Assembly: GCA_904063045.1 (NCBI GenBank)
Contig: CAJFCJ010000075.1
Coordinates: forward strand, 17,611-81,610
Direction: 5' to 3'
DNA length: 64,000 bases
DNA from: Dimorphilus gyrociliatus
Lineage: Eukaryota; Annelida; Polychaeta; Dinophilidae
The position numbers and the translations under genes were made by a program. The notes beneath the pieces are model-generated. The model did no database searches. It was given only the letters and a program-made list of their open reading frames with translations, and was not told the DNA's origin. Shown here one piece after another: positions 25,601 through 34,751 of the stretch (positions within the stretch are counted from its first letter, which is position 1; each line of letters opens with the position of its first letter).

Positions 25601-28600
25601 TACATACACAAAATGCCATCCAACTGAAATACACCAGCTACGGGAGAGACAATAGTCCAAGCAAGTTCTCAGATAGGTATGATCTATATACGCTTTAGGA
25701 CTAACCAATGGATTATAATTTGGCTTTAGACTATATATAGGCTGACATTTTTCCTCAGCAGTATAATCTCTCTCATCGTCTGGTACTGTTGTTTTTAAAG
25801 AATGAAAAATTGTTTATTGAATGTATTAATTATTAGAAATGATGAATAATTGTATACAATTTGGTAAAGTTTCGCACATTGCATATGCCAAATCATTGCA
25901 AGTGCTTCTATCAAAGAAATCTCTAGCGATAATACAAGGCCAAGTGTAGACAGGAACATAATTTGAAGCTCTTGTTAAATAGTTTGTAACTTTTGTTCCA
26001 TCCAGCCAAACAAATTTATCCAGCGTTGTTTGCTTAGCACCTATATAGATACCGTACATCTTCTTACTAATGAAAATATAAGCAATTGCTCATTAATCAT
26101 ATAGTTAAACATGTAAATTTTGAATTTTTGTACTTCAAAACGAAATGTCTTTTAACAAAGTCTATCTCTATTGTAGTTTTTGGCATTACCAAATTGCCTT
26201 CACCTTTCCAACTAAATCCATTCTGACAGAATTTACGACACGCCTCAAACGTTCCTTGTACATCGGAAGTTGTATAACATTTATTCAAATTTCTTACCGA
26301 ACCTGGTGGACAAACTGGCGCTTTTTCACCAAAAAATTCAAATCTCATACATTCTTCGTGTCTTTTATTAAAGTTTAGGCGGATGAAGCGAAACCTCAAA
26401 GCAGGCGACGAGAAAATAACAGTTCTATTCATTTCGTACTCACACGTTATTTCCTATTCAAAAACACATACAAAAGAAATATATTATCTAATAAGATAGC
26501 GGTGACTGTTGAAAACGGCCATTTTGGAGCTATTTTGGTTTGGTAATGAATGAAGGAATGATGGGTTTAGGATCAATATTTAAGCAATTGATTTGTAATC
26601 AGGTAGGTTCAAACAAATGGGTTAGCAACGATGGAGAAGTTAAAACAGGGTCCAGGGATATGTTAGGGTTATGGTAAAACCACAAAACTGTGGCCGTTAT
26701 TCAACATTCATCCAAAGATGCCATTATTAAAAATTCACCTCTTCAATTCTATTCATATTTGTTTTATTGTACTGAGCTCCATATATTAAAGTATCATTGC
26801 AGTTATCCCATTGTAAGCTTTCTTTATAATATATGAAAATCCTTTCTATATAGTATATCACACCAAAGTCAACAAACCACCAAGCACCCGTGTCACTGTC
26901 GCTCATACACCAAAAGGTATCTTTAGTATTGAGTGCCATTTTAGGAGAAGTAGCCAAACTTTTGTAGGATGATGCAATAATGATCTTAGGGAATTTATCA
27001 GTTGTATTCAATTTTGGATGTTTAGCTGGATAACCATACAACTCCATAGTAATACTACTAACTATATGATACTCTCCAGTATAAGTGAATCTTATATAAC
27101 GAGCGATAATTGGCTGATGAAATACCAATTGAAAAAGTTGGTTTGAATGATGAACAGTATATTTTTTTATTTCTCCATTGTTTGTTGTATGATCGTACCA
27201 TTCAACCAGATCATTTGTATACATCACTCCAAAGCTTTTCAAATAGCCGTTTCCATTACACTGACCACTTGATATAACTTTTACAATATGATGTTGAATT
27301 CCCAGATCAAATTGCCACTTTCCCGATGAAATATAATATCCAAAAGTTTGAAAAACAGGTATACAACCCAACCGAATTTCGTGAATTCCGTAATCTAAGT
27401 TGAACAGTTTTTCGGATAACATTTGAGAATGTAATATATAAAGATTTGTTAAACCGAGCGGTTTTGTGAATTTATCAACATCAATACCACTGCTGTAGTT
27501 GAAACCAAATATTTCAAGCCTTAACGCCAATCTTCCTTGATAAATTCCAGGATAAAATACAGCGTATTGAGCAATCAGGTAGGGATTGAATGCATTTTGA
27601 ACGACAGATTTATGGTTAATATTTCCAAAAAATTTCTGAAAAGATTATTGTTTATAATCCTATACCAGTTTATGTTGAAATATCAAAAAAATAAAATTAC
27701 CCGACGTTCTCCCTTAGACGTTTTTACAATATTTACAATATCTGTTCTATTACTGACGTCCAAATAGAAATATTTTATCCACGTATTATCCCTACCACCA
27801 GCGCCCTCTATATTAATTCTTGTCATTCTAACTATTCTTCCAAAATTGAACTTATTTTTAAAAATATAATGAATGTTAGGCATTAAATTAGTAAACGTTT
27901 TAGAAACTAACTTTTATATATGAATTTACGGATGATAGACGAAAGTGGCCGCCATTCATTGGGTTAGATAAACCGTAGAATTGTCTATCAACCATCCGCA
28001 ATTGAGATACTCCATACTTGGTTGGATATAGTACTACATCAGTTTCAATGTTGCCATCCGAAATTCCAGTTGGACCATTAATTAAAGCTTCCTCTTTTTC
28101 ATCACCCTCAACTATAGAATACATTTCCCAAGTGTCCCAATGGCTAGTATCGTATATCGGTTCAGAATTTGTATCGGAAGTGGTAGTACCATTGTACAAA
28201 TAGCATTTTCTATCAGTATTCTTAAGCTTAAAACTGAAACCTTTACACTTAAAGCTTGTTTGATGTTGACACAGGTACGAGCAACCCTCAACCTGAGCAG
28301 TTTCATAGGTTTGCGCCAAATGAGCAGAATTTAATCGAGCATTGTGAAGAAAGAACCACTTGATGATTGGGGCATCGATTTTCCCTTTTAGAAGAAAAAG
28401 AAACGGCAATTTCAATTTAATAATAAAAAATGATACGGATAATATAAAATTGAATTAAAACTAACTATTAGCCTTCATTTCGCATATATAATGACTATAA
28501 ACAGAACAATCTACGTTATGCCAGCCTTGATTTGAAGAAAATGCGCAATATTGTGAAGGAATGTCAGGCTCCCCGGTCATGTAATCACGATCGAAATTTG

Positions 28601-31466
28601 TAAAATTATGCCGAGCGTCATTAGTCCACTGCCAATTAACGTTTGAATTTAGCTTCTTCATTCGACTAGTTTGCGCAATGGAATCATTTCTTATCAATCC
28701 AATAAATATTCTAGATGTTAATCTAAAGATTATAAAATAGTGCTCAAAACGTAAAATTCTGATTTATCAAAAAAAAGAGACTGGCAAACCTTCTCATTAA
28801 ATATACGGCAAGTGAATCTTCTTCTATTGAGGAAATTTCAATGACGTATGCTTCACTAGACCAGACAACATTCCTACAAATACTCCTTATCAAGTTAGTA
28901 TCATCATTCGAACTACCGTAGATTGAACCAGGAAAGTATTGATAGCATGATTCACCGTATTCTATTGTATTTGGTGGACAAGCTTCAGCTTCGCATGCAT
29001 TAACAAAGTACTCAACGCACGGGATAACGAAATTACTAGCTAAACTCCAGAAGTTTAATTGTAATTTAGTTGCCGAATGAAGATTTAGTAATGTTATATT
29101 AAAGGTTTTATCATCGTCTAATCGGTTAATTGTATATTTATCCAATGGTCTCCAAACGTTATTGCCCCTAGACCAGTCTATGCTCCATTCTGGAATTGGT
29201 GTATTTGAAAATTGAATTTGAACAGCTGTTAAATGATATAATAAATGAAATTCAATGACGATTGTAGATTCCACTCTTTTATAAGTTGAATTTGACGTTT
29301 TATTGTAAATATTTGTCGTTTTCTGTTGCATAGGACAAGTTGCCGTTGTTGTTGCATTGTTTTCAAGGTCAAGTCTTGGACAAACGGCTATGAAAGTGAA
29401 ATTTAACTCATTTTTGAAACAGCAACTTTTTAACTCTTACCATCTAATTTCCCATAAAATTCAAATAACGCACATCCAGAGCCGATGACGCTATCTGAGT
29501 AAATACGAACATATCTAGCTCTTATAGGCTCGTCCAATCTTACTTGAATTGGGGTGAGCGTTTGCCATTCGATTGATCCAGAAAACTGTAAGACTTCTCC
29601 ATTGCTATTTTTGACCTTTTCCAACATGTCTTCAATATGGTAGGCTACAGCCAGAGAGAATTTTTTAAGATAACCTGCGGAAGTTGCGGACGGAGCTACA
29701 CTCAACCCATAGAATTGAATGGGCAATGACCATGTTACATCGAACCAATCGTCACTCTTGACTGGGATAAAACACTGTTTCTGGAAAGGATAATCACTGG
29801 CACGGCCTCTCAATCTTGCTAGAAAAGGGGCATAGTGATAAGTAGTACTAGTCGTAATATGTTTTGCGCTTATTTGCATATCATCTATAAGACCCGACTC
29901 CATTCCCAATGCAACTCCTTCCAGATCTGTATGAGAAAAATGAATAGAAGCATTTTTAACGGATTAATGCCAATCCAAACCTCTAACTGAAATGTTTTCA
30001 TCCAGCTGACAACCCCGAACTGATAAACGGAAATCCGGTGTCAAGTGCCAACTTTTGGGATTAATGCGAAAACAACGTAAAACAATTGGCAATTTGAAGA
30101 GAATAACCCTAGCCAGAGACCAGAATTTATGACCAATCATTTCCTTCAAATGATGTAAAATTAACGACAATTTAAATTTATTACACAGAAGAAAAAAAAC
30201 TTACAATAATTTCTTTTGTTTCTTTTCTATTGTACCAAGAAAAATCTAAACAATTCAAACTATGCAAAAAGTAATGATTCTCTATTGTATGTTTGCCGTG
30301 TCTCTCTCCACCTAGAATATGATATCCAGTTATATTGTAAAGATTTATGAGATCTACTTGAAGCCATTGGAATAGGTTTATGTTTTGTGGTCTAAAACAT
30401 CCCAGAAAGTTGTCTTGTTTGAAACTTTCAACTTTGGCTTGTTGAGGTTGAGACTGATCCAAAACATTTACAGTAGATGCTGTAAAACTCGATTCAGGAA
30501 GATTATCTATAACAGTACTTTCCTTCATACAAAATGGCGCCGTATTGCCTTCGCATTCCCATTGATAAATGTTAAATGTTGAATCAAAGATTAATTTATC
30601 AAAATCCTCAGCAAAAACTTTTGTCGAATGTATAAAACATTGTTTGGTAATAATATTCCACGAAATACTAGAACAATTGCCGAGTTTACCAGAAAAGCAG
30701 TCCTAATAGGGTTCAAGAAAGAAGGAATATAATATTAGCAAGTTCAATATCAAAATGAATATATTATACTTGAAGACAAATCTCTAATGGACCCTCGAAT
30801 TTAACGGATGGTCTAGGATCTTTATACTTCTTTAGAACGTGCCAATAAGGTCTACAGCCACTCTTATCAACTAGTTTATTGAAAGAAAAAAACTAACATG
30901 AAGGTGTTTGTTTTGTTTGTTGATTTATTTATTTAAAATGACAAACTTTCTGATATTTCACAAATATAGCCAGGATTGCTATACGTCTCAGGAACGTCTA
31001 ACCACATTCCAGTTTTTGTTTCCATGACTACGTAGGGTTCGTTGTTCATGTAATTATTTTCGCCATTGTCGAAATTATGAAAATTCAATGGTGTTCCATC
31101 AAACCAAACGAAATCAGTGGAAAACTTTCCTTGCGTATCATTTCTAATTAAGCCTATATAATAAGAATTTCTAATAGAATATTCCAGATATAGCTGAAGA
31201 AATGAAAGCTTTCTAGCAGATTCAATTTTTATCACAGTTCCACTAAGATTTTTGCACAACGAGTTGATTTGTAAAGGTGAATTTGAATTGTTTTCAAGTT
31301 TGATTACGCAATTATCCAGATATCTTATCCAGCCAGAGGGACAATTATCACCTATTTGTTTTTGTTTGCCTTTTTTAAACACGCTAAATTTTTTAATTAT
31401 TAAATTTACCTTGCGCAATTTTTACCATAGGAATTAAAGCGAAAATCAGCATGAAAAGCAACTCCA
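10514..31466 (-). CDS. Giant polycystin-1-like receptor with repeated CTLD-PAN-F5/8C modules
   Basis: One multi-exon gene of about 21 kb and roughly 6,000 residues. The ATG at 31466 gives a signal peptide (MELLFMLIFALIPMVKIAQ), and the first intron joins in phase to a C-type lectin domain. Domains continue in order: three CTLD-PAN-(F5/8C)x3 units, CTLD-PAN-F5/8C-fibrinogen C, F-type lectin, a Cys-rich module, PKD repeats, REJ/GAIN, GPS, PLAT, channel core, coiled coil. Several domains are split across introns, and the splice phases I checked (31.4, 31.35, 21.8, 12.3 and 10.7 kb) agree, which argues for one gene and not several. The family (polycystin-1, PKD1L) works at cilia and membranes as large sensory receptors, often paired with a TRPP2 channel. 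The lectin-type N-terminus suggests glycan or particle binding; this is inference. Splicing in the middle is read by eye. Confidence 0.78.
10690..12296 (-). other. Polycystin cation-channel core
   Basis: The exon 12296-10726 carries the six-helix TRPP core: a first helix near 12160 (AIFLIFITFICY), then the large extracellular TOP region with VYSVQERGYLISL and WLDRQTRHIQLEVTILN (the conserved polycystin WLD-x2-TR motif), helices at about 11380-11540, 11230-11290 and 11040-11120, a pore stretch SLLITIFGHLDF near 10985-11030, and a last helix (IYLVLNIFITTLNEF). The LGD of PKD2-type filters is not present; the pore reads GHLD, closer to polycystin-1-like members. Confidence 0.8.
12297..12365 (-). 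other. Probable GC-AG intron
   Basis: There is no GT at the end of the upstream exon. AAAAG|GCAAGA matches the GC-donor consensus and joins in phase (G|AA, giving Glu) to the acceptor ATAACAG at 12297. The intron is 69 bp. Confidence 0.6.
12366..13510 (-). other. First membrane segment, PLAT domain and middle membrane segments
   Basis: A hydrophobic segment (GTICSLFVLFIPLALLV) is followed by the loop RWTPLPLLDN, as in polycystin-1, and then a PLAT/LH2 domain at about 13030-13380 (YEVHVYTGNQRKGGT, then AWYNFDCDQWLS). Four or so further hydrophobic stretches follow at about 12430-12870. The exon ends at 12366 at an apparent GC donor. PLAT domains in this family bind lipids and regulate trafficking. 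Confidence 0.75.
13590..13700 (-). other. Degenerate GPS motif
   Basis: The sequence CKLWNGNVWQESDSC matches the first half of a GPCR proteolysis site (C-x2-W-x-W-x3-GC type). The second half lacks the usual Cys-x-Cys and the HL^T/S cleavage tripeptide: at that place it reads TSNLFGS. The family cleaves itself between Leu and Thr/Ser, so this copy looks uncleavable. A membrane segment follows at about 13440-13510. Confidence 0.6.
14680..16830 (-). other. REJ module and GAIN-like stalk
   Basis: After the PKD repeats the sequence reads WDCMKTNRILYEWKI, a pair of REJ-type FNIII-like strands, then FSFDPDNDP followed by FKWYCRK, which is the central REJ signature. The stretch continues through exons at about 15090-16001, then two short exons near 14910-15030 and 14750-14840, into the exon starting at 14669. 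A (GAA)n run at 14691-14719 is a pyrimidine tract on the coding strand just upstream of the acceptor at 14669. This region would fold with the GPS into a GAIN-like domain. Confidence 0.6.
16830..19430 (-). other. PKD repeat array
   Basis: This part of a very large exon (about 16020-19858) encodes a series of about 90-residue Ig-like PKD repeats. The GDG-type loops are visible (ISFGDGSTK, LEMGDGNET, VDYGDGQSD, FDFGDDKYS), each followed by a YEY or YSY aromatic step and a closing strand such as GEYKAMATARN. I count about eight or nine repeats, several without GDG. There are many Asn-X-Ser/Thr sites, as expected for an extracellular domain. In polycystin-1 these repeats form an extensible stalk. 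Confidence 0.72.
19430..21690 (-). other. F-type lectin, Cys-rich module and extracellular repeats
   Basis: The F-type lectin (fucolectin) domain runs over two exons. The first, about 21455-21680, starts NVALGKIAF, followed by AIDGIS and PWWVVNL; the second, about 21130-21410, ends LRLTLCEVEI. The family binds fucose through a His and two Arg; I did not confirm these here. A Cys-rich EGF- or EB-like module follows (20880-21020, about seven Cys). About 19430-20788 then holds three related blocks, each ending with a Cys-pair motif such as TYICINV and a later NC, of a type I do not recognise with certainty (CARDB-like is possible). An intron at about 19859-19912 separates the last block. Confidence 0.6.
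21815..23735 (-). other. Fourth unit: CTLD-PAN-F5/8C-fibrinogen C
   Basis: The CTLD starts at about 23730 (CPPGYFVFGRKC) and ends near 23260 (YTWPDGSTLP, CNLDNILISCE). PAN is at about 22930-23190 (DCLMACNEE, CISFAFD, DCILYS). One F5/8C domain follows (22390-22870, ending IELYGC). In place of a second F5/8C comes a fibrinogen C-terminal domain (21815-22385), recognised by W-x2-YKNGYE-x3-EFWAGN, then YTIDSDNELSCA and GWWF-x3-C, close to the family pattern of GFG, EFWLGN, DND, CA and GWWF. The usual Asp and Asn of the calcium site are largely kept. Confidence 0.72.
23740..26330 (-). other. Super-module 3: CTLD-PAN-F5/8C x3
   Basis: The CTLD starts in the exon ending near 26100 (CPPGSVRNLNKCY) and ends in the next (KFVWLDGTKV, CNDLAYAMCE). 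PAN lies at about 25480-25790 over two exons (CLDYCLSRSWCISVGW, then KCQLYN). Three F5/8C domains follow at about 24880-25460, 24340-24860 and 23745-24300. The middle one is the clearest (YIQIDLG, then FMRFTPKQW and RLEIIGC). The order and exon breaks mirror units 1 and 2. Confidence 0.68.
26330..28980 (-). other. Super-module 2: CTLD-PAN-F5/8C x3
   Basis: The CTLD starts near 28985 (CPPNTIEYGESCYQY) and ends in the exon at about 28465-28690 (HNVDCSVYSHYICE). PAN follows at about 28130-28410 (GCSYLCQH, CKGFSFKL, KCYLYN). Three F5/8C domains follow at about 27505-28110, 27020-27500 and 26320-27015. The third is split by an intron of about 290 bp that carries a MITE at 26501-26713: its first part (WWFVDFG) lies before the intron and its closing strand (RFIRLNF ... 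RFEFFG) after it. Same order as unit 1. Confidence 0.7.
26501..26713. mobile_element. MITE copy C (hAT-like), in an intron of the polycystin-like gene
   Basis: The left end GGTGACTGTTGAAAACGG and the right end, whose reverse complement begins GGATGAATGTTGAATAACGG, are inverted repeats. They resemble the ends of the copies at 51457 and 55255. Flanking 8-mers AAGATAGC and AAAGATGC are an imperfect target duplication. Length is 213 bp. Inside are TTAGGG-like pieces. No coding sequence. Confidence 0.65.
28980..31360 (-). other. Super-module 1 of the polycystin-like protein: CTLD-PAN-F5/8C x3
   Basis: The C-type lectin domain lies at about 30950-31350 (CPSGWIRYLDNC start, VWFDGTPLN, MWLDVPETY, YICE end). 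The PAN domain spans two exons at about 30610-30885 (EICLQDCFSGKLGNC, then KQCFIHS). Three F5/8C domains follow at about 29975-30500, 29440-29935 and 28985-29395; the first two show the WLQVDL and PIRARYVRI strands well, and the third is more diverged. Confidence 0.72.
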
Positions 31467-32397
31467 TTTCCAACTGATGTTGCTCAATTGTTCACAGATT
31501 CATTTTGCTTGAATCTTTTAAATAAATATGATATTACTCAGTTCCTTTAAAAGGTTAATTTAATGTGTAAACAATAAACAAATGTAAGAAACACGTATTA
31601 TAATGACTAAAGAGAAAAATGATGATCCTGAATTATTGAAGAGAGATCAATACACATTTGCGTTCAGCTTTTCCAAGAATAATCTAGCCCTGACCCTGAG
31701 AATAAGAAAAAATTTACCATCTTAACAATATTTATTATTCTTTTATATATATAGCTATTGAAATCGTAATGGAACGATTTAGTATGGTATAAATTACCTT
31801 TTGTTGAATTTTATATAATATAATTAATGCCTTAAGTTTTCATTATTGATTGTCTTAATATTTGATACATTAAAATGATTGGTGTTTTTATAACTGAAAT
31901 CTTAATTATTCATAATGCAATCAGAGAGGTAAAATTGAAAATGAAACAATTTATAATTTTCATTTTGTTTATTATTTAACGCCATCTAGTGGGAGTATTT
32001 AACAACTTAGGACAACGGGGTAAAATATAATTTACGTCCCCAGTCTTGGGTTAATCAACTCAATTCCAGATCTTTGGATACCAATTAACAACAGCTATTA
32101 ATGTACAAATGTTCAAACAAGATAAGCATAAACCTATCCTTTCATAAAAGTGGACTTTGCTCTTCAATTACTGCTTCTATGACTGCCTCTGTCCAGGAAA
32201 ACCCTACAGTATTTCCTATCATACTTTAAGTGTAACTATTTGTTTGCTACTAGTTACTATTGATTAGTCTTACAGTTGAAAAATATGAAAACCCTTTCAA
32301 AATGTCGTAAAATCACGTACTAAATACTTAAATTGGCAAATTCTTATACAGGTGGCGCTGGTAGAGATGTGTGAAAAATAAGCTACTTTTTACTTTT
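31467..32397. other. Upstream region of the polycystin-like gene
   Basis: AT-rich sequence without a visible gene. It should contain the promoter and 5' UTR of the gene starting at 31466. No clear TATA box was chosen. Confidence 0.35.
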
Positions 32398-32838
32398 GTT
32401 CTTTTAGGACAATGAAATTATACAAAATTACTTGGAATAGGCCTACATGATTGTAAATCTGAATCAAATATTGGTTTTAGAATTGGTGATGTAATTGGAA
32501 GTCAAAAGAACTTGATCAATTGATTTTTGGCGATAATAGATTAGCTTTACCTAATAGTCAATTTAATGCAACAAATGGCAATGTAGTTAGCAAAGCAATT
32601 GGACACCAAAAAGGCTTGACTTTCTTATTTATTGGCGAAAATCAATTTGGTTTTGAAATTGGAAATGTATATTTGAAAATATTAAGGAAAATTGTATCAA
32701 ATAAGAAGCGTTAGGCCTATTAAATTGCAGTTTTGATGAAAGTATTGGTAGTGTTGTAGGCGAAGCAATTGGTATGCGAAAGCAACTCAATTATTTAACT
32801 CTTGATAAAAATAAATTAAGTTCAAAAGTTTGAAGGAA
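32398..32838 (+). pseudogene. LRR fragment, plus strand
   Basis: Broken reading frames give LRR text on the plus strand (LTFLFIGENQFG, LNCSFDESIG, LNYLTLDKNKLS). It matches the minus-strand LRR gene at 34243 in kind (there LDLSDCSFNESIG and LEYLNLEKNAIG). Stops and frame changes show that it is not intact. It ends close to the left end of the Tc1-type element. Confidence 0.5.
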
Positions 32839-33052
32839 TATTTAAAAATAAAGTAAACTTCATAAAAATTGGAACACCTCTAATTTTGAATAGGCCAACA
32901 TATTAACAATGTTTTCCACTAAGAAAAAAGAATTTTTTTAATTTTTTTTGCATAAAATGTTAGATGAAGCTTAAATTTATATATAATTTTCTTTCAAATA
33001 CGATTTAAGTAAGATTTTACATCATTTTTTTTTGTTTATATCATGTACTGTT

Positions 33053-34104
33053 TTATTGATTTTTTTTTCTTATTTGGCCACACTTCATAATAATTGGAAC
33101 ACCAACAAAAATGTTCCTATTATTCCTATTTATGAATATGACTACCCTTTTTTTGAAACATTGCCTGATTCTATGCCCCATTCCATCATATAGACTTGGT
33201 ATCAACCCTGGCTGCTCTTTTATAAGCTCATAAGAGCATTTTTTTATTTTTTTCCACAATTCAAACCTGAGGATGAATTGTAGACCATCATATACCAGGT
33301 TTTTGGTAAGGTGCCACATGTTCTCAATTGGGTTGAGGTCAGGGCTCTTTGCTGGCCAATCTAGAGGATGGATGTCATTCATCTTAAAGGCTCTTTTAGT
33401 CATCCTTGCTGTGTGGCACCCAGCATTATCTTGCTGGAAGATGTATTTCCTCCCCATTTTTACCTCAATCTCTTTGATAACAGGGAGAACATCTTCCACA
33501 ATAAAACAGCTGTAATTTTCAGCATTAAGCCTTTTCTTTATCTACCAAATTTGGAATATTCCATCAAATGTTATCAGTCCCCAGACCATTACTCCATCTC
33601 TGCCCATATCTTTTTCACTATCTTTGGTCCACATACCAAAGTCATTTGGCCCACTCAGTGAGAATCTAGCCTTGTCAGTGAAAATTACTTTAGACCAGTC
33701 TAGATTACCACTGATCATCTGAAGACAGAAACTTTTTCTCCTCTTACAATTATTTGTTGTAAGATCAGGTGTTTGCCTAACTCAATTATACCTAAATTTT
33801 GTTTTTTCAACTCCCTTTGAATGGTTAATAGGCTAACATCTACATCTAACTCTTTCAAAAATTTTCTTGCTGTCAACCTCTCCTTATTTATTTTTATTTT
33901 CTGTATAGGCCTCTTCATCCTGCCTATATCTCTCTCCATAAGTTTCTTTGAACAACCTCTATTCTCCCCTTTTGGTAGTTGATACCTTAAAATATTGCTA
34001 ACAGAAGAGGGTGCCATTCCTAAAGCTCTTGCTGTGGCTCATAGTTTTGGTATTTCATTGTATTTCTTGAATACAAGCTCCCTAATGTCTTTACTCCTCA
34101 TCAT
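33053..34104 (-). pseudogene. Tc1/mariner-type (DD34E) transposase, broken
   Basis: The N-terminal part from MMRSKDIRELVF at 34104 is a helix-turn-helix of the Tc1 kind. An in-frame stop follows before the block beginning MAPSSVSNI. The catalytic part shows FTDKARFSL (first Asp), QQDNAGCHTA (second Asp) and SPDLNPIENMW (Glu), with 34 residues between the second Asp and the Glu. There is a frameshift near 33740 and a stop near 33540, so the enzyme cannot be made. The repeat CTTCATAAnAATTGGAACACC occurs twice, at 32858-32878 and 33083-33103, probably a terminal and subterminal site. The right terminal repeat is not seen. It sits between two LRR fragments of opposite strand. Confidence 0.82.
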
Positions 34105-34242
34105 ATTTAAAAAAGTACAATAAAAATAAAGTAATATAAATGAAATTAACAATTAATTGATAAAGATAACTTAGAAAATCAAAGACGTTAAAAAAAAAGT
34201 TTTTTTGGATATCTATTTGAATGCCAAACAAGATGTCAATTT

Positions 34243-34741
34243 TTATTTAAAACAATTGTCTTTTATGTTCTTAAAAATTTCTCTACCAATATCTGATCCA
34301 ATGGCATTTTTTTCCAAATTCAGATATTCTAAATTCGGATTACACCCTATTGCTCTTCCAATTATCAAACCAATACTCTCATTAAATGAACAGTCTGATA
34401 AATCAAGTACTTTTAATTCAAAACAACTATTTTTAATATTTTGAAATATTTCTTTTCCAACCCCAGATCCAAATGCATTGTCTTGTAAATTCAGATATTG
34501 CAAATGAGGATTACAACCAATAGCTTTTCCAACAACCATACTAACTTCAGGATCAAAGAAACATTCAGTAAAGACTATTTCCTTCAATTGAGAACAATTG
34601 TCTTTTATATTTTGAAATATTACTTTTAGAATAGCTGTATCAATAGCTTCATCAGGCAAATTGTCTTCTTTTTCACCTTGTGAATTCAGCTCGTTATCCA
34701 GTTGTGCAATTTTTTCAAGATGTTTGTTTAAACTAATTATT
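34243..34741 (-). CDS. LRR protein, ribonuclease-inhibitor type repeats (partial)
   Basis: Open frame with about four LRRs of the RI or NLR kind (LQYLNLQDNAFG, LKVLDLSDCSFN, LEYLNLEKNAIG) and regular spacing of about 28 residues. Upstream of the first Met the frame stays open with acidic text (AQLDNELNSQGEKEDN). It ends in TAA just beside the broken transposon, so the gene was probably longer before the insertion. It may be the 3' part of the longer LRR gene at 34750-36990. No NACHT or other domain is visible. Confidence 0.5.
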
Positions 34742-34751
34742 TATTAAAATT

